A stretch of DNA of 64,000 nt, taken from positions 124,001-188,000 of the forward strand of contig NZ_BJHU01000025.1 in the NCBI RefSeq assembly GCF_005405905.1, given 5' to 3'. The notes beneath the pieces are model-generated. The model did not search any database. It saw only the letters and a program-made list of their open reading frames with translations, and was not told the origin of the DNA. The stretch is from Acidovorax sp. NB1. GTDB taxonomy: Bacteria; Pseudomonadota; Gammaproteobacteria; Burkholderiales; Burkholderiaceae_C. The translations under genes and the position numbers were made by a program. Within the stretch, counting starts at the first letter, position 1, and the number at the start of each line of letters is the position of its first letter. Below, in pieces: positions 48,144 through 57,337 of the stretch.

Positions 48144-49088
48144 ATGCCAGACTTGACGCCCTCGGTCCTGTTCAACCGCATCCTGGGGCGCGTGCGCCTC
48201 AAGCACCTGCAGCTGGCCATTGCGATTGCCGACCTGCAAAGCCTGCACCGCGCGGCCTCTTCCATTGGCATGAGCCAGCCCGCAGCGACCCACGCGCTGG
48301 TCGAGCTGGAAAGCTCTCTGGGCGGCCCCCTGTTCGAGAGACACTCCAAGGGCATGCGGTTGACCAGTCTGGGGGATGTGGTGTTGCCGCTGCTGCGCGC
48401 TTCGCTGGTGCCTCTGCAGGCAGCTGCTGGCAATGCAGCATTGATGCAGCAAGGCGCCGCTTCCGCGCTGATCCGCATCGGAAGCATTGCGGCGGGCATC
48501 AATGGGTTGCTGACCGCCGCCATTCCGGCCTACTGCGCCTTGCACCCGAGCGCCGCCATCGATGTCCACGAAGTCACCATCGACAACCTGCTGGAGAGCA
48601 TCCAGGAAGGAACCCTGGACTTGGCGATCTGCCGCGAACCAACCCCGCTGCCGCAGGGGTTCGAGTTCCATGCCGCACTCCAGGATGAATTCGTCGTTGC
48701 CTGCCGTCCCACGCACCCGCTGGCTCAACAGACATCCGTCACGGGCGCAGATCTGCTGTCACAACGCTGGCTGGCACCGCCGCTCACAGGGTTGGGCCCT
48801 CAACAGGTGGATAGCCTGTTCGACGATTTGGGTGGGGTGCCGGAACTGTGCCGCGTATCGAGTCGCTCGACGGAAATCATCTACGCGATGCTGGCGGACA
48901 GCGACATGTTGGTCTGCGTGCCTGCGAGCCTTGTGCGGCCGTTGGTGCGGCGCAGGGATCTGGCCGTTCTATCGTGGAGACCCCAGGGTGTGGGGCCTCT
49001 TGGTGTGCTGGTCAAAGCGGAGGTGTTCGCCAACCCGGCCCATTCTTGCCACGCATTCATCGAGCACGTGCTCTCCCTGCGGGGTTGA
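48144..49088 (+). CDS. LysR-family transcriptional regulator of the lyase locus
   Basis: A 314-residue LysR protein, GbpR/PcaQ-like in its N-terminus (LGRVRLKHLQLAIAIADLQS and RAASSIGMSQPAATHALVEL). The effector domain covers about 100-300. It is divergent from the exported lyase gene with AT-rich palindromic sites between them, so it most likely activates that gene in response to its substrate. The effector is unknown. Confidence 0.92.
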   Translation: MPDLTPSVLFNRILGRVRLKHLQLAIAIADLQSLHRAASSIGMSQPAATHALVELESSLGGPLFERHSKGMRLTSLGDVVLPLLRASLVPLQAAAGNAALMQQGAASALIRIGSIAAGINGLLTAAIPAYCALHPSAAIDVHEVTIDNLLESIQEGTLDLAICREPTPLPQGFEFHAALQDEFVVACRPTHPLAQQTSVTGADLLSQRWLAPPLTGLGPQQVDSLFDDLGGVPELCRVSSRSTEIIYAMLADSDMLVCVPASLVRPLVRRRDLAVLSWRPQGVGPLGVLVKAEVFANPAHSCHAFIEHVLSLRG

Positions 49089-49113
49089 CCCAGGCGCGCA
49101 GCGGCGCGTTGGT

Positions 49114-50553
49114 TCACGCGGTCAGTGCAGGCTCTGCCTTCGCATCGCCCGCCTGGGCCTCCACCACCCGGGCCAGCAGCGCGCCGCTGTAGCGTGCGGG
49201 CAGCGGAATCCACACGCGCACGGGGTTGCCCTGGGCGACCTGCACGGGCTGGCCTTCCACGTTGCGCATTGCTTGCAGGCGCACTTGGGTGTTGCCGCTA
49301 GGGTGCACCACTTCGAGCAGGTCGCCCACGGCGAAGTGGTTCTTGGTTTCGACCTGCACCCAGTCGCCTTGCAAGCCAACATCCACCTGTCCCTCGGCGC
49401 CCAGCACCTCGCCCACGAACTGGCTGCGCTGCGTGGCCGAATGGCCGCTGAGGTAGTTCTGGTAGTCGTTGCTGGGGCGGCGCTCCAGCAGGCCGCCGGT
49501 GTAGCCGCGGTTGGACAGGCCTTCCAGCTCGATGAGCAGCTCGGGGTTGAAGGGACGGCCCGCCACGGCGTCATCGATCGCGCGGCGGTACACCTGGGCG
49601 GTGCGGGCCACGTAGTACAGGCTCTTGGTGCGGCCTTCGATCTTGAGCGAATCGACGCCGATCTGCGCCAGGCGCGCCACGTGCTCCACCGCGCGCAGGT
49701 CCTTGCTGTTCATGATGTAGGTGCCGTGCTCGTCTTCCATGATGGGCATCATCTGCCCAGGGCGGCCGGCCTCTTCGATGAGGTAGACCTTGTCGGCCTT
49801 GGGGTGGCGCTCGCCGTTGCCGGTGGTGGAGGCGAAGGCCTGCTCAGCCTTTTGCTGCGCGGCCTCGAAGTTGAAGTCGCCTTCCATTTTTTGCGCAATG
49901 GCTTCGCCCGTGGTGGGGTCGATGTCGGCGTCGTGCGTGGCGTAGTTCCAGCGGCAGGCGTTGGTGCAGGTGCCCTGGTTGGGGTCGCGGTGGTTGAAGT
50001 AGCCGCTGAGCAAACACCGGCCCGAATACGCGATGCACAGCGCGCCGTGCACAAACACTTCCAGCTCCATGTCGGGGCATTCCTGGCGGATCTTTTCGAT
50101 CTCGTCCAGGCTCAGTTCGCGCGACAGGATGACGCGCTCCACGCCCATCTTTTGCCAGAACTTCACGGCCGCCCAGTTGGTGGTGTTGGCCTGCACCGAG
50201 AGGTGCACCACCTGCTCGGGCCACTTTTCCTTGACCATCATGATCAGGCCCGCGTCGGCCATGATCAACGCGTCGGGTTGGCAGTCGATCACGGGCTCGA
50301 TGTCGCGCAGGTAGGTGCGGATCTTGTCGTTGTGCGCAATCAGGTTGCTCGTCACAAAGAACTTCTTGCCGCGTGCGTGGGCCTCGTCAATGCCTTGCTT
50401 GATCTGCTCCAGGCGGAACTCGTTGTTGCGCGCGCGCAGGCTGTAGCGCGGCTGGCCTGCGTACACCGCGTCGGCACCAAAGTCGTAGGCGGCGCGCATC
50501 TTGTCGAGCGAGCCAGCGGGCAGGAGGAGTTCGGGGGCTTTGAGCGTGGTCAT
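49114..50553 (-). CDS. U32 peptidase-family protein (YegQ/TrhP-like)
   Basis: A 479-residue U32 family member. PELLLPAGSLDKMRAAYDFG opens the TIM-barrel domain; the U32 signature ELEVFVHGALCIAYSGRCLLS is split here as ELEVFVHGALCIAY plus GRCLLSGYFNHRDPNQG, with further Cys in GTCTNACRW for an Fe-S site. The C-terminal beta domain includes GNTQVRLQAM. Relatives such as TrhP act in tRNA wobble-uridine hydroxylation using prephenate, so a tRNA role fits better than proteolysis. The neighbouring ttcA is also a tRNA modification gene. Confidence 0.92.
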   Translation of the reverse strand: MTTLKAPELLLPAGSLDKMRAAYDFGADAVYAGQPRYSLRARNNEFRLEQIKQGIDEAHARGKKFFVTSNLIAHNDKIRTYLRDIEPVIDCQPDALIMADAGLIMMVKEKWPEQVVHLSVQANTTNWAAVKFWQKMGVERVILSRELSLDEIEKIRQECPDMELEVFVHGALCIAYSGRCLLSGYFNHRDPNQGTCTNACRWNYATHDADIDPTTGEAIAQKMEGDFNFEAAQQKAEQAFASTTGNGERHPKADKVYLIEEAGRPGQMMPIMEDEHGTYIMNSKDLRAVEHVARLAQIGVDSLKIEGRTKSLYYVARTAQVYRRAIDDAVAGRPFNPELLIELEGLSNRGYTGGLLERRPSNDYQNYLSGHSATQRSQFVGEVLGAEGQVDVGLQGDWVQVETKNHFAVGDLLEVVHPSGNTQVRLQAMRNVEGQPVQVAQGNPVRVWIPLPARYSGALLARVVEAQAGDAKAEPALTA

Positions 50554-50587
50554 GGGGTGGCCCAATCTAAAAATCATCGGTGTCAGG

Positions 50588-51517
50588 TCAGCGCGGCATC
50601 AGCGGCAGGCCCGCGAGCATGCCCACGGCCTGCGCAGGCAGTTCTTCGGCGTCAAAGGCCTTGTCGCCATCGGCGTCGGCCATGCCGTTGGGTAACAGGC
50701 CCTTGAAGTCGAACTGGCGCGGGTCCATGAAGTGCGAGGGCACCAGGTTGCGCAGCGCCACGGCCATGTTCTCGATGCGGCCGGGGTAGAGCTGCTGCCA
50801 GTCGCGCAGCATCTGGCCAATCTGCTTGCGCTGCAGGTTCTCCTGGCTGCCGCACAGCGTGCAGGGGATGATGGGGAATTGCTGGATCTGCGCCCAGCGT
50901 GCCAGGTCGTCCTCGGCCACGTAGGCCAGGGGGCGGATGATGAGGTGGTCGCCCCGGTCGCTCTGCACCTTGGGCGGCATGCCCTTGAGCTTGCCGCCGA
51001 AGAACATGTTCAGAAAGAAGGTCTGCAGCATGTCGTCGCGGTGGTGGCCCAGCGCAATTTTTGTGCAGCCCAGCTCGTCGGCCACGCGGTACAAAATGCC
51101 CCGGCGCAGGCGGCTGCACAGGCTGCACATGGTCTTGCCCTCAGGGATGTGCTCCTTGACGACGCTGTAGGTGTCCTGCGTTTCGATGTGGAAGGGCACG
51201 CCCACCTGGGCCAGATATTCAGGCAGCACATGGGCCGGAAAGCCGGGCTGCTTCTGGTCCAGATTGACGGCGATCAGTTCGAACCGATTGCCGTTGCGCT
51301 GCTGCAGCAAACGCAGCACGTCCAGCATTCCATAACTGTCCTTGCCGCCCGACACGCACACCATCACCTTGTCGCCGTCTTCGATGAGGCCGAAGTCGGT
51401 GATGGCCTGGGCCACCTGGCGCACCAGGCGCTTTTCGAGCTTGAGCGCGGCGTGGGCAGCGGCTTTCTCGGCAGCCTCCGCAGAGGGGGTGTCGGGCAAG
51501 GTGGCAATAACGGACAT
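50588..51517 (-). CDS. ttcA: tRNA 2-thiocytidine(32) synthetase TtcA
   Basis: A 309-residue PP-loop ATPase with an Fe-S cluster that thiolates cytidine 32 of tRNA. The PP-loop is [11 protein letters not shown] at about 55-65. Cluster cysteines are in [11 protein letters not shown] and [16 protein letters not shown] 51517 gives the family length; the upstream extension is not typical. It lies 34 bp before the U32 gene on the same strand, forming a tRNA-modification pair. A dispersed repeat separates it from the metH half upstream. Confidence 0.95.
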   Translation of the reverse strand: MSVIATLPDTPSAEAAEKAAAHAALKLEKRLVRQVAQAITDFGLIEDGDKVMVCVSGGKDSYGMLDVLRLLQQRNGNRFELIAVNLDQKQPGFPAHVLPEYLAQVGVPFHIETQDTYSVVKEHIPEGKTMCSLCSRLRRGILYRVADELGCTKIALGHHRDDMLQTFFLNMFFGGKLKGMPPKVQSDRGDHLIIRPLAYVAEDDLARWAQIQQFPIIPCTLCGSQENLQRKQIGQMLRDWQQLYPGRIENMAVALRNLVPSHFMDPRQFDFKGLLPNGMADADGDKAFDAEELPAQAVGMLAGLPLMPR

Positions 51518-51631
51518 GGCAAACAGACCGGAGCTGGCAGAGGGTGCGGAAAAGACTTCAACGGAAAGGCGCAAGGGTGCCGCAGCTTCCGGCAACCCGC
51601 AATGCGCTACCGCAGGGCGGTGGCGCATGAA

Positions 51632-51702
51632 TTGCTACATATTTAATAGCTATAAACGCTTACTGGTCGCGCGCAAACGGCCAATTTTTCTCGGATTTTC
51701 AA
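51632..51702 (+). repeat. Dispersed repeat, copy B
   Basis: GCTACATATTTAATAGCTAT, then CTTACTGGTCGCGCGCAAAC and GGCCAATTTTTCTC. It abuts the stop codon of the homocysteine-binding metH half. Confidence 0.82.
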
Positions 51703-52763
51703 GCTTCTGCGGGGTAAAACATCTTGCGGGTGGGCACAGCCTCCACCGCCTGGGCAATGGCGCCGATGTGGTCCGGCGTGGTGCCGCAGCAGCCGCCCAG
51801 GATGTTGACCAGCCCCTCGGCCGCGAACTCGTGCACCAGGCGGCTGGTGATCTCGGGTGTTTCATCAAAGCCGGTGTCGCTCATCGGGTTGGGCAGGCCG
51901 GCGTTGGGGTAGCAGCTGATGAAGGTGTCCTCGGCCACGCGGTTCAGCTCCTGGATGTAGGGGCGCATCAGCGTGGCGCCCAGCGCGCAGTTCAGGCCGA
52001 TGGCCAGCGGGCGCGAGTGGCGCACGCTGTGCCAGAAGGCGGTCACGGTCTGGCCGCTCAGGATGCGGCCCGAGGCGTCGGTCACCGTGCCGCTGATGAT
52101 CAGCGGCAGGCGCTGGCCACTGTTTTCGAAATACTCGTCGATGGCAAACAAGGCCGCCTTGGCGTTCAGCGTGTCGAAGATGGTCTCGACCAGCAACACG
52201 TCGCTGCCGCCCTCGACCAGCGCCTCGGTCTGCTCGTAGTAGGCGGCGCGCAGCGCTTCAAAGTCCACATTGCGCGCGCCGGGGTCGTTCACGTCGGGGC
52301 TGATGCTGGCCGTCTTGGGCGTGGGGCCCAGGGCACCGGCCACGAAGCGGGGCTTGTCGGGCGTGCTGTACTTGTCGCAGGCGGCGCGGGCGAGCTGGGC
52401 CGAGCGCAGGTTCATCTCGCGCGCCAGGTCGGCCATGTGGTAGTCCTCCTGCGCAATGGTGGTCGCGCCGAAGGTGTTGGTCTCGATGAGGTCGGCACCG
52501 GCTGCCAGGTAGCGCTCGTGGATGTCGCTGATCACGTCGGGCCGGGTGAGCGAGAGCAGCTCGTTGTTGCCCTTCACGTCGTAGGCAAAGTCCTTGAACC
52601 GGTCGCCCGCGCTGCCCGGGCCGCTGTAGCCCTCGCCCCGGTACTGCGCCTCGCCCAGCTTGAAGCGCTGGATCATGGTGCCCATGGCGCCGTCGAGGAT
52701 GACGATGCGTTGGGCGAGGATGTCGGGCAGTTGCGCGGCGCGCGTGTAGGCAGGCGTTTTCAT
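51699..52763 (-). CDS. metH: Methionine synthase, homocysteine-binding half
   Basis: A 354-residue homocysteine S-methyltransferase domain, the N-terminal module of cobalamin-dependent methionine synthase. [20 protein letters not shown] and [15 protein letters not shown] are conserved. Zinc ligands are the Cys of GLNCALGA and the Cys pair of [13 protein letters not shown]. It complements the 913-residue half at 25315-28056; together (1267 residues) they contain every MetH domain. ATG 52763 overlaps the stop of the GNAT gene (52760-52763). No SAH riboswitch precedes it, so the two halves are regulated differently. Confidence 0.95.
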   Translation of the reverse strand: MKTPAYTRAAQLPDILAQRIVILDGAMGTMIQRFKLGEAQYRGEGYSGPGSAGDRFKDFAYDVKGNNELLSLTRPDVISDIHERYLAAGADLIETNTFGATTIAQEDYHMADLAREMNLRSAQLARAACDKYSTPDKPRFVAGALGPTPKTASISPDVNDPGARNVDFEALRAAYYEQTEALVEGGSDVLLVETIFDTLNAKAALFAIDEYFENSGQRLPLIISGTVTDASGRILSGQTVTAFWHSVRHSRPLAIGLNCALGATLMRPYIQELNRVAEDTFISCYPNAGLPNPMSDTGFDETPEITSRLVHEFAAEGLVNILGGCCGTTPDHIGAIAQAVEAVPTRKMFYPAEA

Positions 52764-53305
52764 CCCCCGATTGTAGAAACCCGCTCGACGGCCGGGCCCG
52801 CAAGGGGTTTCGGCACCGTCGGCACAACGTCGCCACAAACCAGGGTGTAGCGCTGCTTGGCCAGCCGCGTGGCCCCCAGCCGGTCATAAAAGCGGATCGC
52901 GCCTTCGTTCCACACGGGGGTTTGCCACTGCAGCTGCGCGCAGCCCAGGGCGCGCGCGCGGCACACGGCGGCGTCCAGCAGCGCACGGCCCAGCCCCAGG
53001 CCCCGTGCCGCCGGGGCGAGGTACAGGCAGTCCAGGTGCAGAAAGGGCTGCGCCGCCAGGGTGGCGTAGTCCAGGGTGGCACTGGCGTAGCCCACCGCGT
53101 GCCCATTCAGATAACCCAGCCAGGCGTTCAGCCGCCCGGCCTTCAGCCCGTGCGCCAACCGCTCGGCGTGGCCGTCGGCGCAGTGCGGAATCTGCTCGTA
53201 GGCCGCATGCGCCGCACACAGGCGGGCCAGCACTTCGGCATCGGCCGCCAGCGCGGGGCGCAAGGCCCAGCCCGCAGGGGGCGGGCAGGTAGCGGTGGTC
53301 AACAT
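52760..53305 (-). CDS. GNAT-family N-acetyltransferase
   Basis: A 181-residue acetyltransferase of the GNAT fold. The acetyl-CoA motif is [19 protein letters not shown] (about 95-113), preceded by HLDCLYL and followed by [13 protein letters not shown]. Its start overlaps the end of the rhodanese gene by seven bases and its stop overlaps the metH-half start by four, so the three genes are tightly coupled. The substrate is unknown; the coupling to methionine synthesis is unusual. Confidence 0.9.
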   Translation of the reverse strand: MLTTATCPPPAGWALRPALAADAEVLARLCAAHAAYEQIPHCADGHAERLAHGLKAGRLNAWLGYLNGHAVGYASATLDYATLAAQPFLHLDCLYLAPAARGLGLGRALLDAAVCRARALGCAQLQWQTPVWNEGAIRFYDRLGATRLAKQRYTLVCGDVVPTVPKPLAGPAVERVSTIGG

Positions 53306-53760
53306 GCGCACTCGATGGCGGGCCGGGCGGCGGGCATGGTGCCGCGTTCGGGGCCGGTGGCCACGGGCTGGCCATCGCGGATCCAGAAGTCCAGGCCGCC
53401 CAGCATCTCCTTGACCGTGAAGCCCAGGCGCGCGAGCTTGTAGGCGCCCTTGGTCGATCCGTTGCAGCCAATGCCGTCGCAATAGGTCACGTAGACCTTG
53501 CTACGGTCCAGGTGGGCCGTGCTGTCCGCGTCCATGGTGCTGTGGGGAAAACTCACGGCGCCGGGCACATGGCCTTGTTCGTAGTGCGCGGGCGAGCGGG
53601 TGTCGAGCACCACGATGGCATCGATGCCGTTGCGCAGGTCTTCGGCCACGTCCCAGGCATCGGCATGAAAACTGAGCTTGGCGGCCATGTAGTCGCACGA
53701 CTGCGCGGGGGTGGGGGCGGGAAAGGCCAGAACGCTGGAGGTGGGGGCGGGGTGGGTCAT
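53299..53760 (-). CDS. Rhodanese-like domain protein
   Basis: A 153-residue single rhodanese domain. DAIVVLDTRSPAHYEQGHVP and GAVSFPHSTM match the CDC25/rhodanese fold. The active-site loop reads YCDGIGCNGSTKGA, with a candidate catalytic Cys at CDGIGCN. A strong AAGGAG precedes ATG 53760. It starts the rhodanese, GNAT and metH-half operon and is divergent from a MocR-type regulator. A sulfur-transfer role is plausible given the neighbour's sulfur amino acid function. Confidence 0.92.
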   Translation of the reverse strand: MTHPAPTSSVLAFPAPTPAQSCDYMAAKLSFHADAWDVAEDLRNGIDAIVVLDTRSPAHYEQGHVPGAVSFPHSTMDADSTAHLDRSKVYVTYCDGIGCNGSTKGAYKLARLGFTVKEMLGGLDFWIRDGQPVATGPERGTMPAARPAIECAC

Positions 53761-53838
53761 GGGGCTCCTTGGGTGATGCCGTAGTGGTGCGGTGGTGGTG
53801 TGCAGAGGTTGCGCCGATGGATGCCAGTGTGCGCCGCT

Positions 53839-53884
53839 TTGGCCTTATAAATGAGGCCAATTTCTCGATACGAATAAGACCAAT
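53839..53884. promoter_or_regulatory. MocR-type operator: direct repeats plus inverted repeat
   Basis: Direct repeats ATGAGGCCAAT (53851-53861) and ATAAGACCAAT (53874-53884), 23 bases apart, plus an inverted pair TTGGCC (53839-53844) and GGCCAA (53855-53860). MocR/PdxR regulators typically bind direct repeats near their own divergent promoters. Confidence 0.6.
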
Positions 53885-53892
53885 CCAGCTCC

Positions 53893-55362
53893 ATGGCCAC
53901 GATCAAACCCCGTCTTTTGCTGTCGCTGATGGAAACCCAGGCCGACGGCGGGCGGCGGGCGCGCCTGTGCGCCGCCCTGCGCGAGGCAGTGCGTAGCGGC
54001 CAGGCCGTGCTGGGCGAGCGGCTGCCGTCCAGCCGCCACCTCGCACAGGACCTGGGCCTGTCGCGCGTGACGGTGGAGGCCGCCTATGCCCAGCTGGAAA
54101 CCGAGGGCTACCTGCGCCGCCAGGTGGGCCAGGGCAGTTTTGTGGCCATCGACATGGAGGCCGCTGCGCCGCGCCAGGCCAGTGGCGCCCTCCGCCCGGC
54201 GGGCGCTGCGGGCGCGCTGCGGCTGTCGGCCCGGGGCCAGCGCATGGTGGACACCGGGGGCTGCCGCGAGCCCGAGCGCCCGCGCGCCTTTGTGGCGGGC
54301 AGCCCGGACCTGGAGGCCTTTCCCACCGGCCTGTGGCGCCAGCTGCTGCAGCGGCGCCTGCGGCAGGACGCGGCGGCGCTGATGTTCTATGGCGACCCCC
54401 AGGGCCTGCCCGCACTGCGCGAGGCCATTGCGCGCTACCTCGGCCAATCGCGCGGGGTGCGTTGCCACGCGGGGCAGGTGCTGGTGCTGACGAGTTCGCA
54501 GCAGGCGCTACAGCTGCTGTCGGCCACGCTGCTGGACGACGGCGATGCGGTGTGGATGGAAGACCCGGGCTACGCGGGCGCCCGCACGGCCTTCAGCGCC
54601 AGCGGCGCCCGTCTGGTGGACATGCCCCTGGACGGCGAAGGCGCCACGCTGGACGCGGCACGCCCCACCCCCCGGCTGATCTACCTCACGCCCTCGCACC
54701 AGTTCCCCACGGGGCAGGCCATGTCGCTGGCGCGGCGGCTGGCCTTCATCGCCCACGCCCGGGCCACCGGGGCCTGGCTGATCGAGGACGACTACGACAG
54801 CGAGTTTCTGTACGACCACCAGCCCACCCCGGCGCTGCAAGGGTTGGACGAGCAGGGCCAGGTGGTCTACATCGGCACTTTTTCCAAATCGCTGTTTCCG
54901 TCGGTGCGGCTGGCCTACATGGTGCTGCCCGAGGCGCTGGTCGCCCCGCTGGTGACGGCACGCACCATCTACGACGGCCACCCCGCGCAGCCCATGCAGG
55001 CGGTGGCGGCAGATTTCATGGACCAGGGCCACTTCGCGGCCCACCTGCGGCTGATGCGGCAGCTCTACCGCAGCCGCCGCGACGTGCTGCTGCAGGCCCT
55101 GCACAGCCACCTGCCCTGGGCCACCCCCATGGACAGCCGGGGCGGCCTGCAGATGGCCGTGCGCCTGCCCGAGGGCCAGGAGCCGCAGTACACGCGCCGG
55201 GCGGCAGCCCTGGGCATTGCCACCCCCAGCCTGAGCGAGCTCTACCACACGGCGCCCGCCATCGCGGGCTGGCGCCTGGGCTTTGCGGCCCTCGCGCCCG
55301 AAGCCATCGATGCGGCAGCACGTGCGCTGGGGCGCATCGGCGCTCATGGACAATACCGGTAA
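53893..55362 (+). CDS. MocR/PdxR-type GntR-aminotransferase regulator
   Basis: A 489-residue regulator fusing a GntR winged helix (about 18-85, [20 protein letters not shown]) to a fold-type I aminotransferase-like domain (about 125-480). The PLP-binding Lys is probably in [16 protein letters not shown], with the Asp/Tyr element in [10 protein letters not shown]. Members sense PLP to control pyridoxine or amine metabolism. It is divergent from the rhodanese operon with direct repeats between. Its stop overlaps the recQ start by one base (TAATG). Confidence 0.93.
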   Translation: MATIKPRLLLSLMETQADGGRRARLCAALREAVRSGQAVLGERLPSSRHLAQDLGLSRVTVEAAYAQLETEGYLRRQVGQGSFVAIDMEAAAPRQASGALRPAGAAGALRLSARGQRMVDTGGCREPERPRAFVAGSPDLEAFPTGLWRQLLQRRLRQDAAALMFYGDPQGLPALREAIARYLGQSRGVRCHAGQVLVLTSSQQALQLLSATLLDDGDAVWMEDPGYAGARTAFSASGARLVDMPLDGEGATLDAARPTPRLIYLTPSHQFPTGQAMSLARRLAFIAHARATGAWLIEDDYDSEFLYDHQPTPALQGLDEQGQVVYIGTFSKSLFPSVRLAYMVLPEALVAPLVTARTIYDGHPAQPMQAVAADFMDQGHFAAHLRLMRQLYRSRRDVLLQALHSHLPWATPMDSRGGLQMAVRLPEGQEPQYTRRAAALGIATPSLSELYHTAPAIAGWRLGFAALAPEAIDAAARALGRIGAHGQYR

Positions 55363-57269
55363 TGAATGTGATCGAAATTTCTGCCCCAGGCGAGACACTG
55401 TCGGCCTGCTCTGCCGTTCTGCACGAAGTCTTCGGTTACACGGCCTTCCGGGGCGCGCAGGCAGAGATCGTCACGCATGTGAGCAATGGCGGCGACGCCC
55501 TGGTGCTCATGCCCACTGGCGGCGGCAAAAGCCTGTGCTACCAGGTGCCCGCCATCGTGCGCCAGCAGCGAGGGCGCGGGGTGAGCATCGTGATCTCGCC
55601 GCTGATCGCGCTGATGCACGACCAGGTGGGCGCGCTGCACGAGGCGGGGGTGGAGGCGGCGTTCCTCAACTCCACGCTGAGCTACGACGAGGCGCAGGAC
55701 GTGGAGTTTCGCCTGCAGACGGGCGAGATCACGCTGCTGTATGCCGCCCCCGAGCGGCTGAACACGCCGCGTTTTCTGGGCCTGCTCGACAGCCTGTACA
55801 GCGGCGGCCACCTGAGCCTGTTTGCGATTGACGAGGCGCATTGCGTGAGCCAGTGGGGCCACGACTTTCGCCCCGAGTACCGGGCGCTCACGCTGCTGCA
55901 CGAGCGCTACCCGCAGGTGCCGCGCATCGCGCTCACGGCCACGGCCGATGCGCTCACGCGCGAGGACATCGTCGAGCGGCTGCAGCTGCAGGACGCGCGG
56001 CTGTTCATCAGCAGCTTTGACCGGCCCAACATCCGCTACCGCATCGAAGAGAAGAAGGACGCCACCACGCAGCTGCTGCGCTTCATCGAGCGCGAGCATG
56101 CGGGCGAGGCGGGCGTGGTGTATTGCCAGTCGCGCAAGCGTGTGGAAGAACTGGCCGCCACGCTGTGCGACGCGGGCCTGACGGCCCTGCCCTACCACGC
56201 AGGCCTGGACACCAAGGTGCGCCAAAAGAACCAGGACCGCTTTCTGCGCGAGGAAGGCATCGTGATGGTGGCCACCATCGCGTTCGGCATGGGCATCGAC
56301 AAGCCCGATGTGCGTTTTGTGGCGCATGTGGACATGCCCAAGAACATTGAGGGCTACTACCAGGAGACGGGCCGTGCAGGCCGCGACGGGCTGAATGCCG
56401 ACGCCTGGATGGCCTACGGCCTGAACGATGTGGTGAACCAGCGGCGCATGATCGACGAGAGCCCGGCGGGCGAGGAGTTCAAGCAGGCGCTGCGCGGCAA
56501 GCTCGACGCACTACTGGCCCTGGCCGAGGCCACCGACTGCCGCCGCGTGCGCCTCCTGGCCTACTTTGGTGAGCAGTCCACGCCCTGCGGCAACTGCGAC
56601 AACTGCCTGAACCCGCCTGCAGTGTGGGACGGCACCGATGCGGCCCGCAAGCTGCTGTCCACCATCTACCGGGTGCACGCGGCCAGCGGGCTGACCTTTG
56701 GCACGGGCCACATCATGGACATCGTGCGTGGCAAGGACACCGAGAAAGTGCAGCAGTTCGGCCACGACAAGCTCTCGACCTTTGGTGTGGGCAAGGAGTA
56801 TTCCGAAGCGCAACTGCGCGGCGTGCTGCGCCAGCTGCTGGCCACCGGTGCCGTGGGCCTGCACAAAGTGATGCTGGAAAGCGGCCACAGCTTTGACACC
56901 CTGAGCCTCACCGAAGGCTCGCGCGCCGTGCTCAAGGGCGAGGTACCGGTGCAGCTGCGCGAATCCACCGCTGCCGCACCGGCCAAGCGCGCACGCACCC
57001 GCAAAGGCACGGGCAGCGCGCCGCCCGCCGCCGCAGCCAACCTGGGCCCGGATGCGCAGGTGCGCTTCATCAACCTCAAGTCCTGGCGCGCCGAGGTGGC
57101 ACGCGAGCACAACCTGCCCGCGTATGTGATCTTTCATGACGCCACGTTGGCGGCGATTGCCGAGCGCAACCCCGCGTCGCTGGACGACCTGCAGGGCATC
57201 AGCGGGATGGGGGCGAAAAAGCTGGAAGCCTACGGAGCGGACGTCCTGCGCGTGGTGCGCGCGGGGTAG
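55362..57269 (+). CDS. recQ: ATP-dependent DNA helicase RecQ
   Basis: A 635-residue 3'-5' helicase for recombination and repair. The P-loop is [12 protein letters not shown] (50-61), the DEAH box [20 protein letters not shown], motif [11 protein letters not shown]. The RecQ-C-terminal zinc module has [13 protein letters not shown] and CGNCDNC. A winged helix and a C-terminal HRDC domain (about 555-635) complete it. ATG 55362 overlaps the regulator's stop by one base. Coupling of recQ to a PLP-sensing regulator is unusual. Confidence 0.96.
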   Translation: MNVIEISAPGETLSACSAVLHEVFGYTAFRGAQAEIVTHVSNGGDALVLMPTGGGKSLCYQVPAIVRQQRGRGVSIVISPLIALMHDQVGALHEAGVEAAFLNSTLSYDEAQDVEFRLQTGEITLLYAAPERLNTPRFLGLLDSLYSGGHLSLFAIDEAHCVSQWGHDFRPEYRALTLLHERYPQVPRIALTATADALTREDIVERLQLQDARLFISSFDRPNIRYRIEEKKDATTQLLRFIEREHAGEAGVVYCQSRKRVEELAATLCDAGLTALPYHAGLDTKVRQKNQDRFLREEGIVMVATIAFGMGIDKPDVRFVAHVDMPKNIEGYYQETGRAGRDGLNADAWMAYGLNDVVNQRRMIDESPAGEEFKQALRGKLDALLALAEATDCRRVRLLAYFGEQSTPCGNCDNCLNPPAVWDGTDAARKLLSTIYRVHAASGLTFGTGHIMDIVRGKDTEKVQQFGHDKLSTFGVGKEYSEAQLRGVLRQLLATGAVGLHKVMLESGHSFDTLSLTEGSRAVLKGEVPVQLRESTAAAPAKRARTRKGTGSAPPAAAANLGPDAQVRFINLKSWRAEVAREHNLPAYVIFHDATLAAIAERNPASLDDLQGISGMGAKKLEAYGADVLRVVRAG

Positions 57270-57337
57270 CCCAGCGGCCGCGCGTGGCTGCACCGCGATG
57301 CGATGGCTGCAGGGCTGCGTGAACAGATCCTTCGAAC

